A stretch of 64,000 bases of DNA from Amanita rubescens (lineage: Eukaryota > Basidiomycota > Agaricomycetes > Agaricales > Amanitaceae). Shown piece by piece: positions 22,023-33,293 of this stretch (its first letter is position 1; each line of letters begins with the position of its first letter). The notes under the pieces are model-generated. The model worked only from the letters and a program-made list of their open reading frames with translations. It was not told the origin of the DNA and made no database searches. The translations under genes and the position numbers were made by a program. The DNA lies in NCBI GenBank assembly GCA_015039365.1, contig WION01000215.1, forward strand, positions 1 through 64,000. The letters are read 5' to 3'.

Positions 22023-23671
22023 ATGTCGTCTCAGCAATCCACAGTTGCCCCGCCAGCATCCGTTTCGGTGCCCCCGAAGAAGAAGCCATATCCATTCTGG
22101 CTAGGAGGTTCGTCATTCTTTATATGGTGACCTGTCCGCACTTTATCAAGCTCCTGCAAATCCGATGTAGGTGTTGCCGCAACGATAGCTGCATCTGTTA
22201 CACAGTAAGCTACTGCACTCGACACATGTTTAATTTCACGTGCTTATCGAACGGGTAGCCCACTCGACCTGACCAAGGTCCGACTCCAGGCGTCAGGGGA
22301 CAAGCGGATGATAGAGAGTTTGAAGAAGACAGTTAGAACGGCAGGTGAGTTGAGGCTATATGCGTCAAATGTATGCGTCTCACGATTCCAAAGGTTTCCG
22401 TGGTTTGTTCGACGGCATTACCGGGACTTGGTTGAGACAAATGTCCTATTCTGTTTGCCGATTTTGGGCGTACGATGAGAGTAAGAAGATCTTGGGAGCT
22501 GGGAAGGATGCTCCAATGTGGAGACTGGTCGCAGCAGGAGGCATGGGTAAGCCTACCCGGCATCTCCTCGTCACGCATATACTCACGACCCGTAGCTGGA
22601 GGTATCGCTGGGCTCGTTGGGAATCCAGGAGGTCTGCACGCTTCTCTTTTCCCACCACGATCATGAGTCACTGATCTCAATTGCAACGCTTCAGAAATCG
22701 TGATGGTGCGATTGCAGGGCGACTTCGCAAAGCCCCCTGAGAAGAGATTCAACTACAAGCATTCTATTGATGCATTGTATCGGGTGAGTACAATTGTGCT
22801 CGTGCTATCCCCTATCTTGGCGGAAACCCACTTCCGATTGGCGGTATCCCGATCCGCAGTGCGGGGGAGGCTGTGCCAGCGTCGCTGCCGGCAATCTCAA
22901 ACACTGATAATCGGTGATGCTCGGTGATGCCGCATAGATCAGAGAGGCATTTACTCTGATGGCAAATCAGCATTTTCAATCGATGAACGATTTTTTATCC
23001 GGAGTGAATACTAATACTACATTTATAGATGATTCGCGAAGAGGGAATATCATCATTGAGTAGAGGTGTAGGACCGAATGTTTTCCGTGCAATTCTCATG
23101 AATGCCAGTCAGCTGGCATCGTACGTAGAAGTACCTGCCAGAATCTCGGTTCTGGAATCTGATTCTTGCTGTCTAGGTACGACTTTTTCAAAGCAGAATT
23201 AATCAAGTCCGGATATTTCCGTGACAACATGGTCTGCCATTTCTCCGCAAGCTTCGCTGCCGTAAGCTGCGCCGTAGTCGATCACCGGCAATGCTGACGG
23301 TGTCTTCATTTCAGGGAACGGTTGCCACAACTGTTTGTTCGCCGGCTGATGTCTTGAAGGTCCCTTTCCCTAAACTTCTTGTGCTTCACCAGTCTAATTC
23401 CCATACCAGAGTCGTATTATGAATGCGTCCGGACCTGGATCTAGCGTAAGCTAATTTACACACAAGCGTATCTCTCACTCACCTTTTTCAAAAGTCAACT
23501 CTCGCAGTCATCAGGTCATCCCTCAAGAACGAAGGCGCCATGTTCATGTTTAAGGGATGGCTTCCTGCTTGGACGCGTCTAAACCCGACGACCATCCTGA
23601 TTTTCTTGACTCTTGAACAGTTGAAGATCGCTGTCGATTACTCGCGTTCTCGCGGCTATAACTTTGTATAA
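22023..23671 (+). CDS. Mitochondrial carrier, dicarboxylate-carrier type, intact
   Basis: The ATG at 22023 (MSSQQSTVAPPASVSVPPKK) starts a spliced gene of about ten exons. The three repeats of the mitochondrial carrier family are visible. Repeat one has HPLDLTKVRLQ (split by the intron ending at about 22257) and GLFDGITGTWLRQMSY. Repeat two has AGGIAGLVGNPG then EIVMVRLQGDF and GISSLSRGVGPNVFRAILMN. Repeat three has CSPADVLKSRIMNASG and MFKGWLPAWTRLNPTTILIF. It ends YNFV at 23671. The pattern and the GDKR segment fit the Dic1 subgroup, which exchanges dicarboxylates for phosphate across the inner membrane; oxaloacetate-type carriers are the main alternative. No damage seen. Confidence 0.82.
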
Positions 23672-24235
23672 CAGTGGTGAATTAACGCCAAGTGTCTGTA
23701 GGATAGATAGCTGGACTGTGTATTTATACCTAGAGGGGAAACACCAAAGTGGGGGGAATGAACAGTGCGTACGTTGATCTGAAAATCATCACTTCAGCGT
23801 CCAACGTCCAATCGAGACGAACAGTGGACGGCATATCAAACGCCGTTGCTTGTTGTTACTAATTCTGAGGATCTGAAGCGCAGCGTGCCTTGAAGCTATC
23901 ATGGAATAATTCAATGATCTTACGCCGCCAATGCCAGCAGCAAAGCTTTCGTTATCATGCATCATGGACACTGAAAGATATGTACAGTGTACAAGGCGTA
24001 TGTTATGAATTATGGTTCTTGGTTCTTGGTCATGGAAATTGGGTTCCTAAGGTCCTTCCGGATAGCTGTACCCTGGCCCTCGTCGACTAACCGGAAGGCG
24101 GATAACGCGCCACTTTGTGTCTTGATACACCGGGTGTCCACGTCGCTGATAAAAAAAAAGTCTCGCTTTTTTTCTTACATCGCTACGACGCTACCATAAC
24201 TGTAATGGTTTACTTCACCGGCACCACTGGCACAT
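23672..24235. other. Intergenic, nothing recognised
   Basis: Short frames only. Confidence 0.3.
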
Positions 24236-24345
24236 TGTCCAAGAGACTGCCAAATCAAGAGTCTTGAAAGACGAGATTCTAGGAGACAATGTAATTCGGG
24301 GAAGAGTTGGCTTGACATGATGCCTCGTTAGTTCCGAGGCCGAAC
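24236..24345 (-). repeat. Dispersed repeat, inverted partner of 18071-18165
   Basis: CAAATCAAGAGTCTTGAAAG, GAGACAATGTAATTCGGGGA and GATGCCTCGTTAGTTCC match the other copy in inverted orientation. The copy runs straight into the hairpin-forming word at 24347. Confidence 0.6.
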
Positions 24346-24416
24346 GAAGTGAAGGACTCGGTCTTATACCGTTTTTGTGATGGCCCAAATCGCGTTTTTT
24401 TCCTTTTTTGGATAAG
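24344..24416. repeat. Short inverted-word repeat, also at 13690
   Basis: GAGGCCGAACGAAGTGAAGG followed by ACTCGGTCTTATACCG resembles 13688-13725. The outer CCGA/TCGG parts can pair as a hairpin. Both copies are followed by a TCGCG-containing stretch. Confidence 0.5.
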
Positions 24417-24668
24417 GTTTAAACGCCGGTAAGTCCCGAAATGCTAGCTGTCCGGTCTTTTAACCAACTTAAACTCATTCAGTGAATTTTTAACAAGTAA
24501 TGTTTTTTATTAGTCTATGCATGGTGATATCTCTTTCTCAATTTGTCATTTTCAGCAAACGTCCTCTGACAAAATGCTAACTTGGTACGTCGGAGTTCGA
24601 ACCTATTAGTCATTCTTTGATTACACGACTCTACTGCCACTAAACCTGAACTGCTCGACGACGACTAT

Positions 24669-24713
24669 CTATTCCAGATGCAAGACAGTATACTGGAATT
24701 TTACCATACATAC
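24669..24713 (+). repeat. Tandem segment beside the hAT insertion
   Basis: CTATTCCAGATGCAAGACAG followed by TATACTGGAATTTTACCATA is repeated almost exactly at 26656-26702, immediately after the hAT element. The element therefore entered one of two tandem copies of about 57 bases. Confidence 0.65.
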
Positions 24714-24736
24714 ACCGCTCAACTATCTGTTCCAGA

Positions 24737-26657
24737 TAGCGATGCCGAAGTTCAGTCCGGGAACCGCGGTTCGAACCCGAACTGGCCGAACCGGACTGAC
24801 AGTTCTGTTCAGTTCCGATTCAGGTTCGGGGCAGTCCGGTTCTCGGTTCTGACTTTTTGCTGGAATTCCGAACTGGTGTAGAACCGGTTCGAACTGTGAA
24901 CCGGAGCCATGCCTGCAGGGCTGCAGGAGGCAGGTGTTGTAAGTTAGATTGGGAGGACTAAATCGTCGGGATAGTCAAGGAGGGTGGTGGTGTGTAAGAG
25001 GGTGACACATGGTCCAGGTCTTGGCAAGTAAAATCTTCGAGAGGACTCGTACTGAGTCCTCCTTCCTAACGTCCGACAAACCTGCGTCTATATGACGTGG
25101 TTAATGCAAATCAAAAAAAGAGTAGAAGAACGAGTCTACGAACCTGATTCCAAAGCTGCCCCCTCGCAGCTGTCTCTATCTCGTCTACTCCCTCTCCCTG
25201 TTGTAAGTCAATCATTGCGGACAAAACGAGGATGCTACAACGTCGTTTTGGGGCCTGAATGCGGGCGAACAACGGTGAGCAACGTCATTGTTTACTCATG
25301 ATAGGCAATCAATATAAAGAGACGTACCTTTGCACTTTGAACGCGATGACTCCGATGAGGAAGTGTACTCGACGCGATAGCCAGGTTGGTTATCAGACAT
25401 GGGGAAGAAAGAAAAGATGGGGGCGGAGAGACGCAACTCGCGAGGATGAAATCTGCACCACCTGGTTGAAGTGCCAGCCCCTTTGTCATTTTTTTCTCTG
25501 ATGTCTCACTAGCCGAGCCTTAGTTACAGTCCGTCTGCTATAGTTTCTTGATGGGAGGTTAGCATTTCAAGACGGTCATCAAGTCAAGCGTTGGAATTCA
25601 CGGGTTCAAGTTTTCGAGAGTGCAAAGAAGGGACTGTATTTCCGACCATTATATTTATGGAAGACCTTTGTCGTCGTGGCAATGTACATGATACGGGAGG
25701 TTCACATGTTGAAATATTCTTCATTATTGTAAGAGTTGCAACCGGCGTCAGTTGTGGTAGGGTTACACTAGATGGTGACTGACGTGCTGATGCAGCAATT
25801 TTCCGGGCAAACTTTTGAAAAGGTGAAATTGAGCGCGAGAGTACTATTGAAGATCTGGTGATCCTGGTGCCGCTTTCGGGTGTAGTGAGGGAACTCCTCT
25901 TAAGGGATATTGCTGTGAGTGGCGTCTGCGTTTGCCAAAATTCTGCCAATGGCTTGGCGACTTGTATCTTGCACTGGGTGAGTAGGTGCGAGTGCGAGTG
26001 CGTGACTCGGGGCCGTGGGCGTGAGTGTGTAGGTGGGTCTAGCGCGCATCACAACTTCCGAATTTGGAAAGTGACAGCAAATACCGACACGAACATTCAT
26101 GGAGATCCTCTTACTTAACTGCTTGAATTCAAATTTGCTCAGACCATGTACAGAAGTACAAGCACTCCCACAATGACTCTGAGCCCCCGCCCAATTTAAG
26201 TGCGCCTTTCACCGTTGAGCTTGAATCTCTACTGTGTCACATCCCGTCACAATCTTCCAAACATGGAAGGCGCACCAAATTTCGACGCTCGCGCCCGTCA
26301 AACATTCTGTAGGCTCAAACTACACTGAAACTACGTCGGAAATGTTTGCTTTCATGATCATGATCATTTATTAAAGCTTACCAAAGCTCTCAGCAGGCCA
26401 AAATAGATGTTTAACTAGGCAAAACTCGCATGTATAATATGTTTACTAGTTTGGATCAGCCATTAAGAAGTAGCAGCTGGCTAAATTTCTCGGTTCTATC
26501 AGTTCGAACTGGAACTGAACCAGAACCGAACATGTAGAACCAGTTCTAGCGGTTCAGTTCTGGTTCCAGTTCAGTCCTGGCAATCCTCAGTCAGTTCTGG
26601 TTCCAGTTCAGGCTGAGAGGTCACTGAACCGAACTGAACCGAACTTCGGCATCACTA
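24737..26657. mobile_element. Non-autonomous hAT-like element, 1.9 kb
   Basis: Ends are TAGCGATGCCGAAGTTCAGT on the left and its inverted counterpart (start TAGTGATGCCGAAGTTCGG) on the right. Exact 8-bp target duplications GTTCCAGA flank it (24729-24736 and 26658-26665). Subterminal regions are packed with GGTTC/GAACC words (24760-24905 and 26495-26640). No transposase frame is present; interior frames are short and unrelated. The 8-bp TSD and TAG-start termini are hAT features. Confidence 0.8.
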
Positions 26658-26673
26658 GTTCCAGAAGCAAAGA

Positions 26674-27001
26674 CAGGATACTGGAATTTTACCATACATA
26701 CGTTGGTACGGAGTCAAAGAATGCGAGGCTCGCTGCGGATATAGTAGTCGCACTCAATCATCCGACCCTGTTGAAGGCATATTTGAGAATGCTAAAGGTA
26801 TGTGGTTTTGTGTCGAGTATGGGATGGCGATCTGAAAGTGGTGGCGCAGGATGCAGGTTAACGACATTTGATTTCGCTTTACACTGGCGAGAATGCCGTC
26901 GAGCGTCATGCGCTCTTGGCCCTAGCACCCTCCCATTCGTATCCTCAGTCCCTGCTGAGCTCCCAACGCTCGCATTCACATTCGTAGCACGGGACTGGGA
27001 G
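26674..27001. repeat. Segment with inverted duplicate at about 32210-32470
   Basis: From about 26790 the words GAGTATGGGATGGCGATCTGA, GCAGGATGCAGGTTAACG and TCCTCAGTCCCTGCTGAGCT recur on the minus strand at 32460-32270 with point changes. A coding-like stretch precedes it (RILEFYHTYVGTESKNARLA, then VVALNHPTLLKAYLRMLK, ending at a GT donor near 26800). It may be an exon of an unknown gene of which only parts remain. Confidence 0.5.
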
Positions 27002-27566
27002 TAGCGGAAGTGTCACCGTAGAGGGGGAACAGGGAACTTGTAGACGAGTGACGAAAGCACTGATAGGCGTTGAGGGGGTTCCTTGTGGCTGTAAGAGGTG
27101 TTGGTGAGCGGGATTGGGGACGGTGTGGTATACAGTGGTCGCAGATGGGCAAGGCGGCGAGGCAGGCGACGGCCAACCAACGTTGTCGAGTCGATTCTGA
27201 CGATCATGAAGTGACTTATCCTTGCCACCTAGTTCCAGGAAATGTCACAGAGATTAAGTAAATGAGACATGGAAGACGTTGTCGCCGAGCGGATGGTTGG
27301 TAGATGCGAACGTCGCTAAATAGATTCTAAGTATTTTATCCTTGCCAAGGCCTCTCGATGTATGCTACGTACATGTAGAATAAGGAAATGAGACATGGAA
27401 TGCCTTAACGTTGAGCGGTCCGCTGGGATGGAGCAAAAAGGCTGATCTCAGGCTATAACTCTGTTTCGCTTCTTCTACTTTCTATTGGTCGCAGTTGGTA
27501 GCTAGTATGGATATACCAATCAAACATCTTTATTTTATCTCTTGACAACGACACCTAACTGTTTCG
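27002..27566. other. Intergenic with a small tandem duplication
   Basis: A block near 27210-27300 (CTTATCCTTGCC ... AAATGAGACATGGAA ... GAGCGG) recurs at 27335-27425. No gene supported. Confidence 0.4.
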
Positions 27567-28854
27567 TCAGTTATGCTCTTCAACACCCTCTTCACTCGTT
27601 CTCTCATTCATCTCATTTTCTGCGTCTTCGATCACCATTTCGCTCATCTTTAAACGAATGCTTGCACGTTCTTCGTCGTCATATCCAGTCCTTCTTTTCA
27701 CGACGCACATATTACCTGTCGGCTTCAAGTTCATAAGCAGTTTAGATGCTGCTTTTGATGCGAATGCTTTCAACTGCGATTAATAATTAACTTAAACATC
27801 TTTATCCCATAGTGATGTATGCTTTTACCTGAGAGAACGAGCTGTCAAGCATTGTCATACTTCTTAAGATAGATACCATCTTATACTCATTCCCGAACAC
27901 CGGTACTAACGTAAACGTCATTTGAACTTCAACAATATCGCCAATTTGAAATCGAACTGGCGATATTTTCATATATCTATGTCAAAGACTAATTAGTTAC
28001 TTGTTTGGCCCGCATGATATTTCGACTCACTTTTTTTCCCCGTCATCCAAAATGGTTCTCTCGAAATATTCAACTATATTGTTGTCGCTGTGGATATAAC
28101 TTGAGTTTTCAAAGCTTGTTAGAATTCCATATGGATCGATTTCGCTTGAAAATGTTATATGCTTTTCGGTCGGACCACAATCTTTAATTGAGGTAAAGTA
28201 ACGATTTGATGATTCGATGCTCGTGAATTCACCATAAGCATCAATGCATGAACACGGCTTGAGTTTGTCGCGCGGCACATGTCGACTGAATAGGGAATAT
28301 ACATCTAGAATCCCGCTTAATGCCGCATCGAACGTTGGAGTACCAAGCCCTGTCAGTGATACGCCTTGACGAAGATACTTCGCTTTATTTGCATTTCTTT
28401 CTCTGTTTATTAGCATTAGCACGTAATAGTGACACCTCAACTTACATTGCTTGATTCCTGAATGGAGGTAGATCATGACGCCAAATGATGCCTTGCACGT
28501 GTGCAACAACCTCATTCATATGGTTCATAGCAGAATCCTGATCTTTAGAGATTTTCTCTGAGAAGACAAGCTGCTTGATTGATTTCATTTGGACGACATT
28601 GAACGCATCGGGCCAGTCAGAAGCCTGCAAAACAAGTTCGACTCCAATGATCCACTAGTGTCTTCTGCAAGGAACCTACGAACCTTTGTGCAGCGCGATA
28701 ACTGTATCCCCGACACAATATTGACTCTCCTCTCTTCTGCAAGGGATTCTAGTTGTTTTGCTGTTGGGTCATAGCACATTAAGCAGTTATTTATACAATT
28801 GGTAGACTCAAACTGAAATCTACCTGCAGCCTCCAGGTCATAGTTGCCGTTCAT
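27567..28854 (-). CDS. Uncharacterised Agaricomycete protein
   Basis: A spliced minus-strand gene. The ATG at 28854 gives MNGNYDLEAAGRFQFEST, then NCLMCYDPTAKQLESLAEE, VVAHVQGIIWRHDLPPFRNQ, SFGVMIYLHSGIKQCKLRCH, then YLRQGVSLTGLGTPTFDAAL, IHSDNNIVEYFERTILDDG, ISPVRFQIGDIVEVQMTF and LKMSEMVIEDAENEMNER. It ends EEGVEEHN at 27567. Introns lie near 28600, 28440, 28020 and 27800. It resembles, from memory, a multi-copy family of unknown function in mushroom genomes. No catalytic motif is visible. It looks intact. Its neighbour at 29867 is from another such family. Confidence 0.6.
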
Positions 28855-29048
28855 GTCTGCGATTGGATGCGAATAAGTGATGCGTTCACTTCGCTTTTCA
28901 GCTCATACTTTACTATATATGACCACCAGTGATCCGTCGTAATCCCTGATCATCCCATACTGACGCCTAGCAACTTCAGCAAAGCCAGGCGGGTTGGCGA
29001 ATTCAGGCACTGCATCCGAACACCGGATATTTTCTTGGAGGGTTCTAG
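28855..29048. promoter_or_regulatory. Upstream region of the minus-strand gene
   Basis: AT-rich with TACTATATATGAC at about 28910-28922, a possible TATA element 60 bases before the ATG at 28854 on the minus strand. Confidence 0.3.
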
Positions 29049-29660
29049 AACGCTCCGGCAAAAATGTGGATTAATTGCGCCATGGTAGCGTGTGCCAGCA
29101 TAGCCATATCAGTGTTGGAAGACATATTAACCCGACAGGCGCTGCATCAAACGGAGCTCCGAAGCTCACGGTAGTATCCCGATCCTTAGTGATTTGCCAT
29201 CATGTGATGCGCCAACAGTCCCATCACTGCAATTCTATGACATCATTCTATTTGCATCCGTATTCTAAATATCACATACAACGTCGTGTATCTGGAAGGC
29301 TTCGGCAAGAATGTGGATTAATTGCGCAATGGTAGCGTGTGCCAGCATAGCGATATCAGTGTTGGAAGACGATTTAACCCGACGGGCGCTGGATCAAACG
29401 GAGCTCCGAAGCCTACAGTATCCCAATGCTTAATGATTTACCATCATGTGATGCGCCAACAGTCCCATCACTGCAATTCTATGACATCATTCTATTTGCC
29501 TCTAAATCTCACATACGACGTCGTGTATCCATGCAATTCTAAATGCTGTCTCCTCACATTTGCCAGTGGCACTACATGAAACGCAGCTCCGAACCCTACA
29601 ATATTCCGATGCTCAATTAATTTCCCTCATGTGATGCGCTCCTCCTATTCGATCATTCAG
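29049..29660 (+). repeat. Tandem repeat, about 240 bp, two full copies and one partial
   Basis: Copy one runs from about 29049 (CTCCGGCAAAAATGTGGATT), copy two from about 29296 (GCTTCGGCAAGAATGTGGATT). A partial third begins near 29580 (AACGCAGCTCCGAACCCTAC). Shared blocks include GTAGCGTGTGCCAGCATAGC and CATCATGTGATGCGCCAACA. The array ends about 200 bases before the ATG at 29867, so it may contain promoter copies. Confidence 0.8.
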
Positions 29661-29866
29661 AACTCCACCATACGTTCAACTTCCGGTTTCCATGCCATTC
29701 CAGATTACCCGTTTCTTGTCGGCCTTCGTCCTCCTAATCGCCAGAAAGATATGGCTTGCGATCGGTGCGCTTTATCATGCAGACGAGGCGTTGACTTTCT
29801 TTGGCGCCTTCTATCCCTCATTCACTGCTTCATCTCTTTCCATATCTCTAAAGTGCTTCCCTCTCG

Positions 29867-31958
29867 ATGGCCCCATCCAAAAGAAAGCGAATTAACACCA
29901 AACGTACCAAATCGCAGCCAGTTGTTACAGATTCGTATGTGATGCAGTCATCTTGTTCGCTTACATTGTACCCTATGCCACCAGTGAACTACCAGCGTCG
30001 CAAGAGAACCATGATGTCCAAGATAAGCTGTCACAGAAAGACAGCGAGATATCGGATGATCAACAGCCGTAAGTTCTTGATTATCGGTCTTTTCTTTTAT
30101 GACATTGTTCCTCAGTCTTTTGGAAACTGGCCCGATCTCAAAGAAGCAGAAGAAACTCGTTTCGAGCGATGATGATAGCGACGTTCCGCTTAAATGCACT
30201 TCCAGAGTCGAAGACATATCTGACCACGGCGAACATGAAACATCAGAGAGAGACGAAGATCCCGTTGCAAAAGTCAAGAAACCAAAAGTTTTTAATCTTC
30301 GCAGGTATGTCTTCATTCATTTTCATGAAGCGCATGGTAGACTTTAGCGAATCTAGTGATTCTGCCCTTGCCGATCAGACGGCACGATCGTCGAAAGGCA
30401 AGCCGGGCTTCATTCCTCAATCATCTACCTTGGAAAAATCCTCCAAATTGTTAGTTTTCACTTTAGCGATTACTCATGATTGTATACTAGAATTTCAACT
30501 CAGATTTTTTGATTCGGATCTTGACAACTCAAATGACAGCGACAACGATTCGGATGGGCTGCACAGCGCGCATTCACTTGAAATACGAACTCCGTCAAAG
30601 GTTTTGTCTAAAGATCAGGGCGCTAAGGAAACGGCACCAATATATTTAGATTCTTTTCCAGAAATCACAGACTCTGGCATCAAACGAAATAAAGATATTC
30701 AGAATAACCCTATGATATTAGATGAAGACGCGATCGATCCCCTCTTGCGTGAAGATCATAAATCGCTGCCAGCACTTAGGCAAGTTATGCTGTTACGACC
30801 ATACTACATCATTGACATCATGATTCACAGGAATACATCGGTAATACAATTCGTTCGCTATGGTCAAGCACAACCTGAGCCCGCATCAAATGTTGCCCTG
30901 GGATATGAAAACGTTATCATGAACATGGCCTCCGGACCTAAGGGTAAACAGTACGTTTATTAACACTTCTTGTCAATTTTCTGTTAACTATATCGCCCAA
31001 TAGGCAATTGGCTGCGGCTGTCAAATTTACTTACACCCTGCCTTTTGTTAATCCTTCTCGAGCATCACCCGCGCTGGTCACATATGACGCTGGCAAAATC
31101 TGCTTTAAGGGCGAAAACAGCAAACATGGAAGGAACGTGGTGTTCATTACAACAGGACTTATCGTTGATTCCCAATTGAAAACTCCGGGAGATAGTACAA
31201 TTAATCCCGGACATAAGGTGATGCCATATTGCTCAATGTACTGATACTTTGATTCAATGTCGCTATTCGTTAGATCCGTCAGGTTCTGTTACTTCCATTT
31301 GCGGGAGAAGTCCAACGACTTCTCGCTTACATAGGAACGGTGTTTGAGACGGAGGAATATGTATGCTTGTTAGAGTCAGGCACTTTGATTCTTACTACGC
31401 GAAGAGAAGGGGCAGGTGGAGATTATAATAATGGAAATTATGCGACATCCTGTGCGCTGTTGTTTCTTTTCTTTGGTGTTCATTGATCTTGCTAACCCAT
31501 AGATAATTTTGAAGCTTCCAGCTCTCCCGTTCGCCCACGAGTACCCGCAGGCCTTCTTACATCTTCTCCTGTTAAACTTGGAACATCTCCGAATCCGAAC
31601 AAGGGCAAAACAACACATTTTTCTCCGTCCCTCGGTTTCAAGGACACTGGTATGTGAAATTTTGATAGAGTTCATGTAACCTCAAACGTTCTTGTTTCAA
31701 GTTCCCATTTACGATGCCCGTGGCAACCAAAACTTTATGTTTGACCAAGACAGTTGGAAGTGCATCAATGATCTACCAATATATAATAGCGGTAAGACCG
31801 ACATACCCCCTTGTAAGTATATTGCAACCGTTGGGTATACGGTTGGCAGTTGGAAGACGAGAGCTGCCCCAGACGATGACACGATGAGAAACTGTGCAAG
31901 TCTAAACATACAGTTTGTAATCATACTGGGAAAGATCGATATGAAAGACCTTTCTTGA
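29867..31958 (+). CDS. Uncharacterised Agaricomycete protein, acidic N-terminus
   Basis: The ATG at 29867 (MAPSKRKRINTKRTKS) gives a basic, nuclear-signal-like start. Spliced exons then give an acidic disordered region (SSDDDSDVPLK, DLDNSNDSDNDSDG). A folded part follows: NTSVIQFVRYGQAQPEPASN, LAAAVKFTYTLPFVNPSRAS and KICFKGENSKHGRNVVFITT. A disordered Pro/Ser stretch (PRVPAGLLTSSPVKLGTSPN) leads to the C-terminal block VPIYDARGNQNFMFDQ and KYIATVGYTVGSWKTRA, ending KIDMKDLS at 31958. Introns fall at about 29940-29990, 30072-30115, 30305-30335 and others. I know of no function. It resembles repeated Agaricomycete families from memory. A nuclear role is suggested only by composition. Confidence 0.6.
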
Positions 31959-32209
31959 TATGATACGTTCAAATGTTATGTACATTTTTGAATGAAATAA
32001 CTGTACGCGTCTTAATTGCTACTACGCTTTCCACCTCCAGCTGCTACAATATTTTAAATGCAATCTATGACATGGTCCACTTTCACGAGCGGGTTGTCCG
32101 ATTCAAGAGATGGGAGGGTACCTTTAGTTGAAGTTGGCGGTAAACGCTGGGAAGAATGAGACATTGAAAGGAGACAGGAAAAGTAACGAACCTCAAAAGC
32201 CTTATCCAC

Positions 32210-32470
32210 AGACTGTTCGCAACAACGACCGTAACGCGGCTCAATAATGCTACGAATGTGAACGCGACCATGGTGAGCGCAGCAGGGACTGAGGAAGCGA
32301 GTGGGAGGACAAGACAAGGCACAGCGCAAACCGCTCAACGGCGTAATCTCCCAATGCCGCAGCGTATAACGCAATCAAATGCCGTTCACCTGCATCCTGC
32401 ACCACTACTTTCAGATCAGCTTCCCATACTCAACCCAAAAACACGTACCTCTAGCACTCTCAAATATGTC
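32210..32470 (-). repeat. Inverted duplicate of 26790-27000
   Basis: The reverse complement carries GAGTATGGGAAGCTGATCTG, GCAGGATGCAGGTGAACG and TCCTCAGTCCCTGCTGCG with roughly one change in eight bases. Open frames here (32054-32374 minus) are not recognised. Confidence 0.5.
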
Positions 32471-32568
32471 TCAACACGGTCGGATGATCTTTGCCCCCAA
32501 CCGTCATTTGCCCCTTTCCTTTCATCCGTTTTCTAGCACTTTCTTCCGCGCATATGACACGGATCGAG

Positions 32569-32885
32569 ATCGTCACTGTATAAGACACCATAAGTGAGTA
32601 GCGTTTTCCTATTCGAAATTTACAGCTGAGACGCACGGTGGTCTGTATTTATGTAGGGTTAGGGTTAGCTGAGGGCAGGCTCAACACACATGTGCTGTAC
32701 GCTTGCCGTTCCCGACAATGAAGCATATGCTGCCGTAGTTCGTCACTGTATAAGACACCATAAGTGAGTATCGTTTTACAATTTGAAATTAACAGCGAAG
32801 ACGCACAGTCGTCAGTATTCAAAGTTTGCTGGCACGTAGGGTTAGGGTTAGCTGAGAGCAGGATCAGCACACTCGTACTGTTCAT
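32569..32885 (+). repeat. Tandem duplication with interstitial telomeric motifs
   Basis: CGTCACTGTATAAGACACCA opens both copies (32571 and 32742). Each ends with TAGGGTTAGGGTTAGCTGAG (32657 and 32839), two units of the TTAGGG fungal telomere repeat. Copies differ by small indels. Confidence 0.75.
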
Positions 32886-33280
32886 CAAGATAAGGTGCTA
32901 GCAGTTCTTGAAGATCTAAACCTTTTAAAGTTCTCAACAGGTAAGCCAAATGAAGAGGAGAACATACTAGTACAAAGGTAACATGCACACGTTTAAAATC
33001 TATAAATTTGTTAGTTGCTATGAAAGTGATCATAGATCACTCTCAATCCGTTCAATCGCTTAACGCGTCGCCCGGGGTCCCGACTCTACACGTATGACCG
33101 AACGTGTTCACTAAAACCGCATCCGTACGTAAGAGGGAGACAGAGACACTCAAGCATTCATCAGCAGATGTTTGTGCATTGTATTACGTAAGTCCGAACT
33201 CACCTCGTCTCTCCCACATGACAGGTCCCTCTTCAGTATGTTTCACGGTGCTAATACATTCACGCTAGTTGATCCACTTT
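32886..33280. other. Intergenic before the 2OG dioxygenase gene
   Basis: No gene recognised; the first exon of the next gene may lie here, for example an ATG at about 33168 followed by a GTAAGT donor at 33188. Confidence 0.3.
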
Positions 33281-33293
33281 ATGCTAGATTTCT

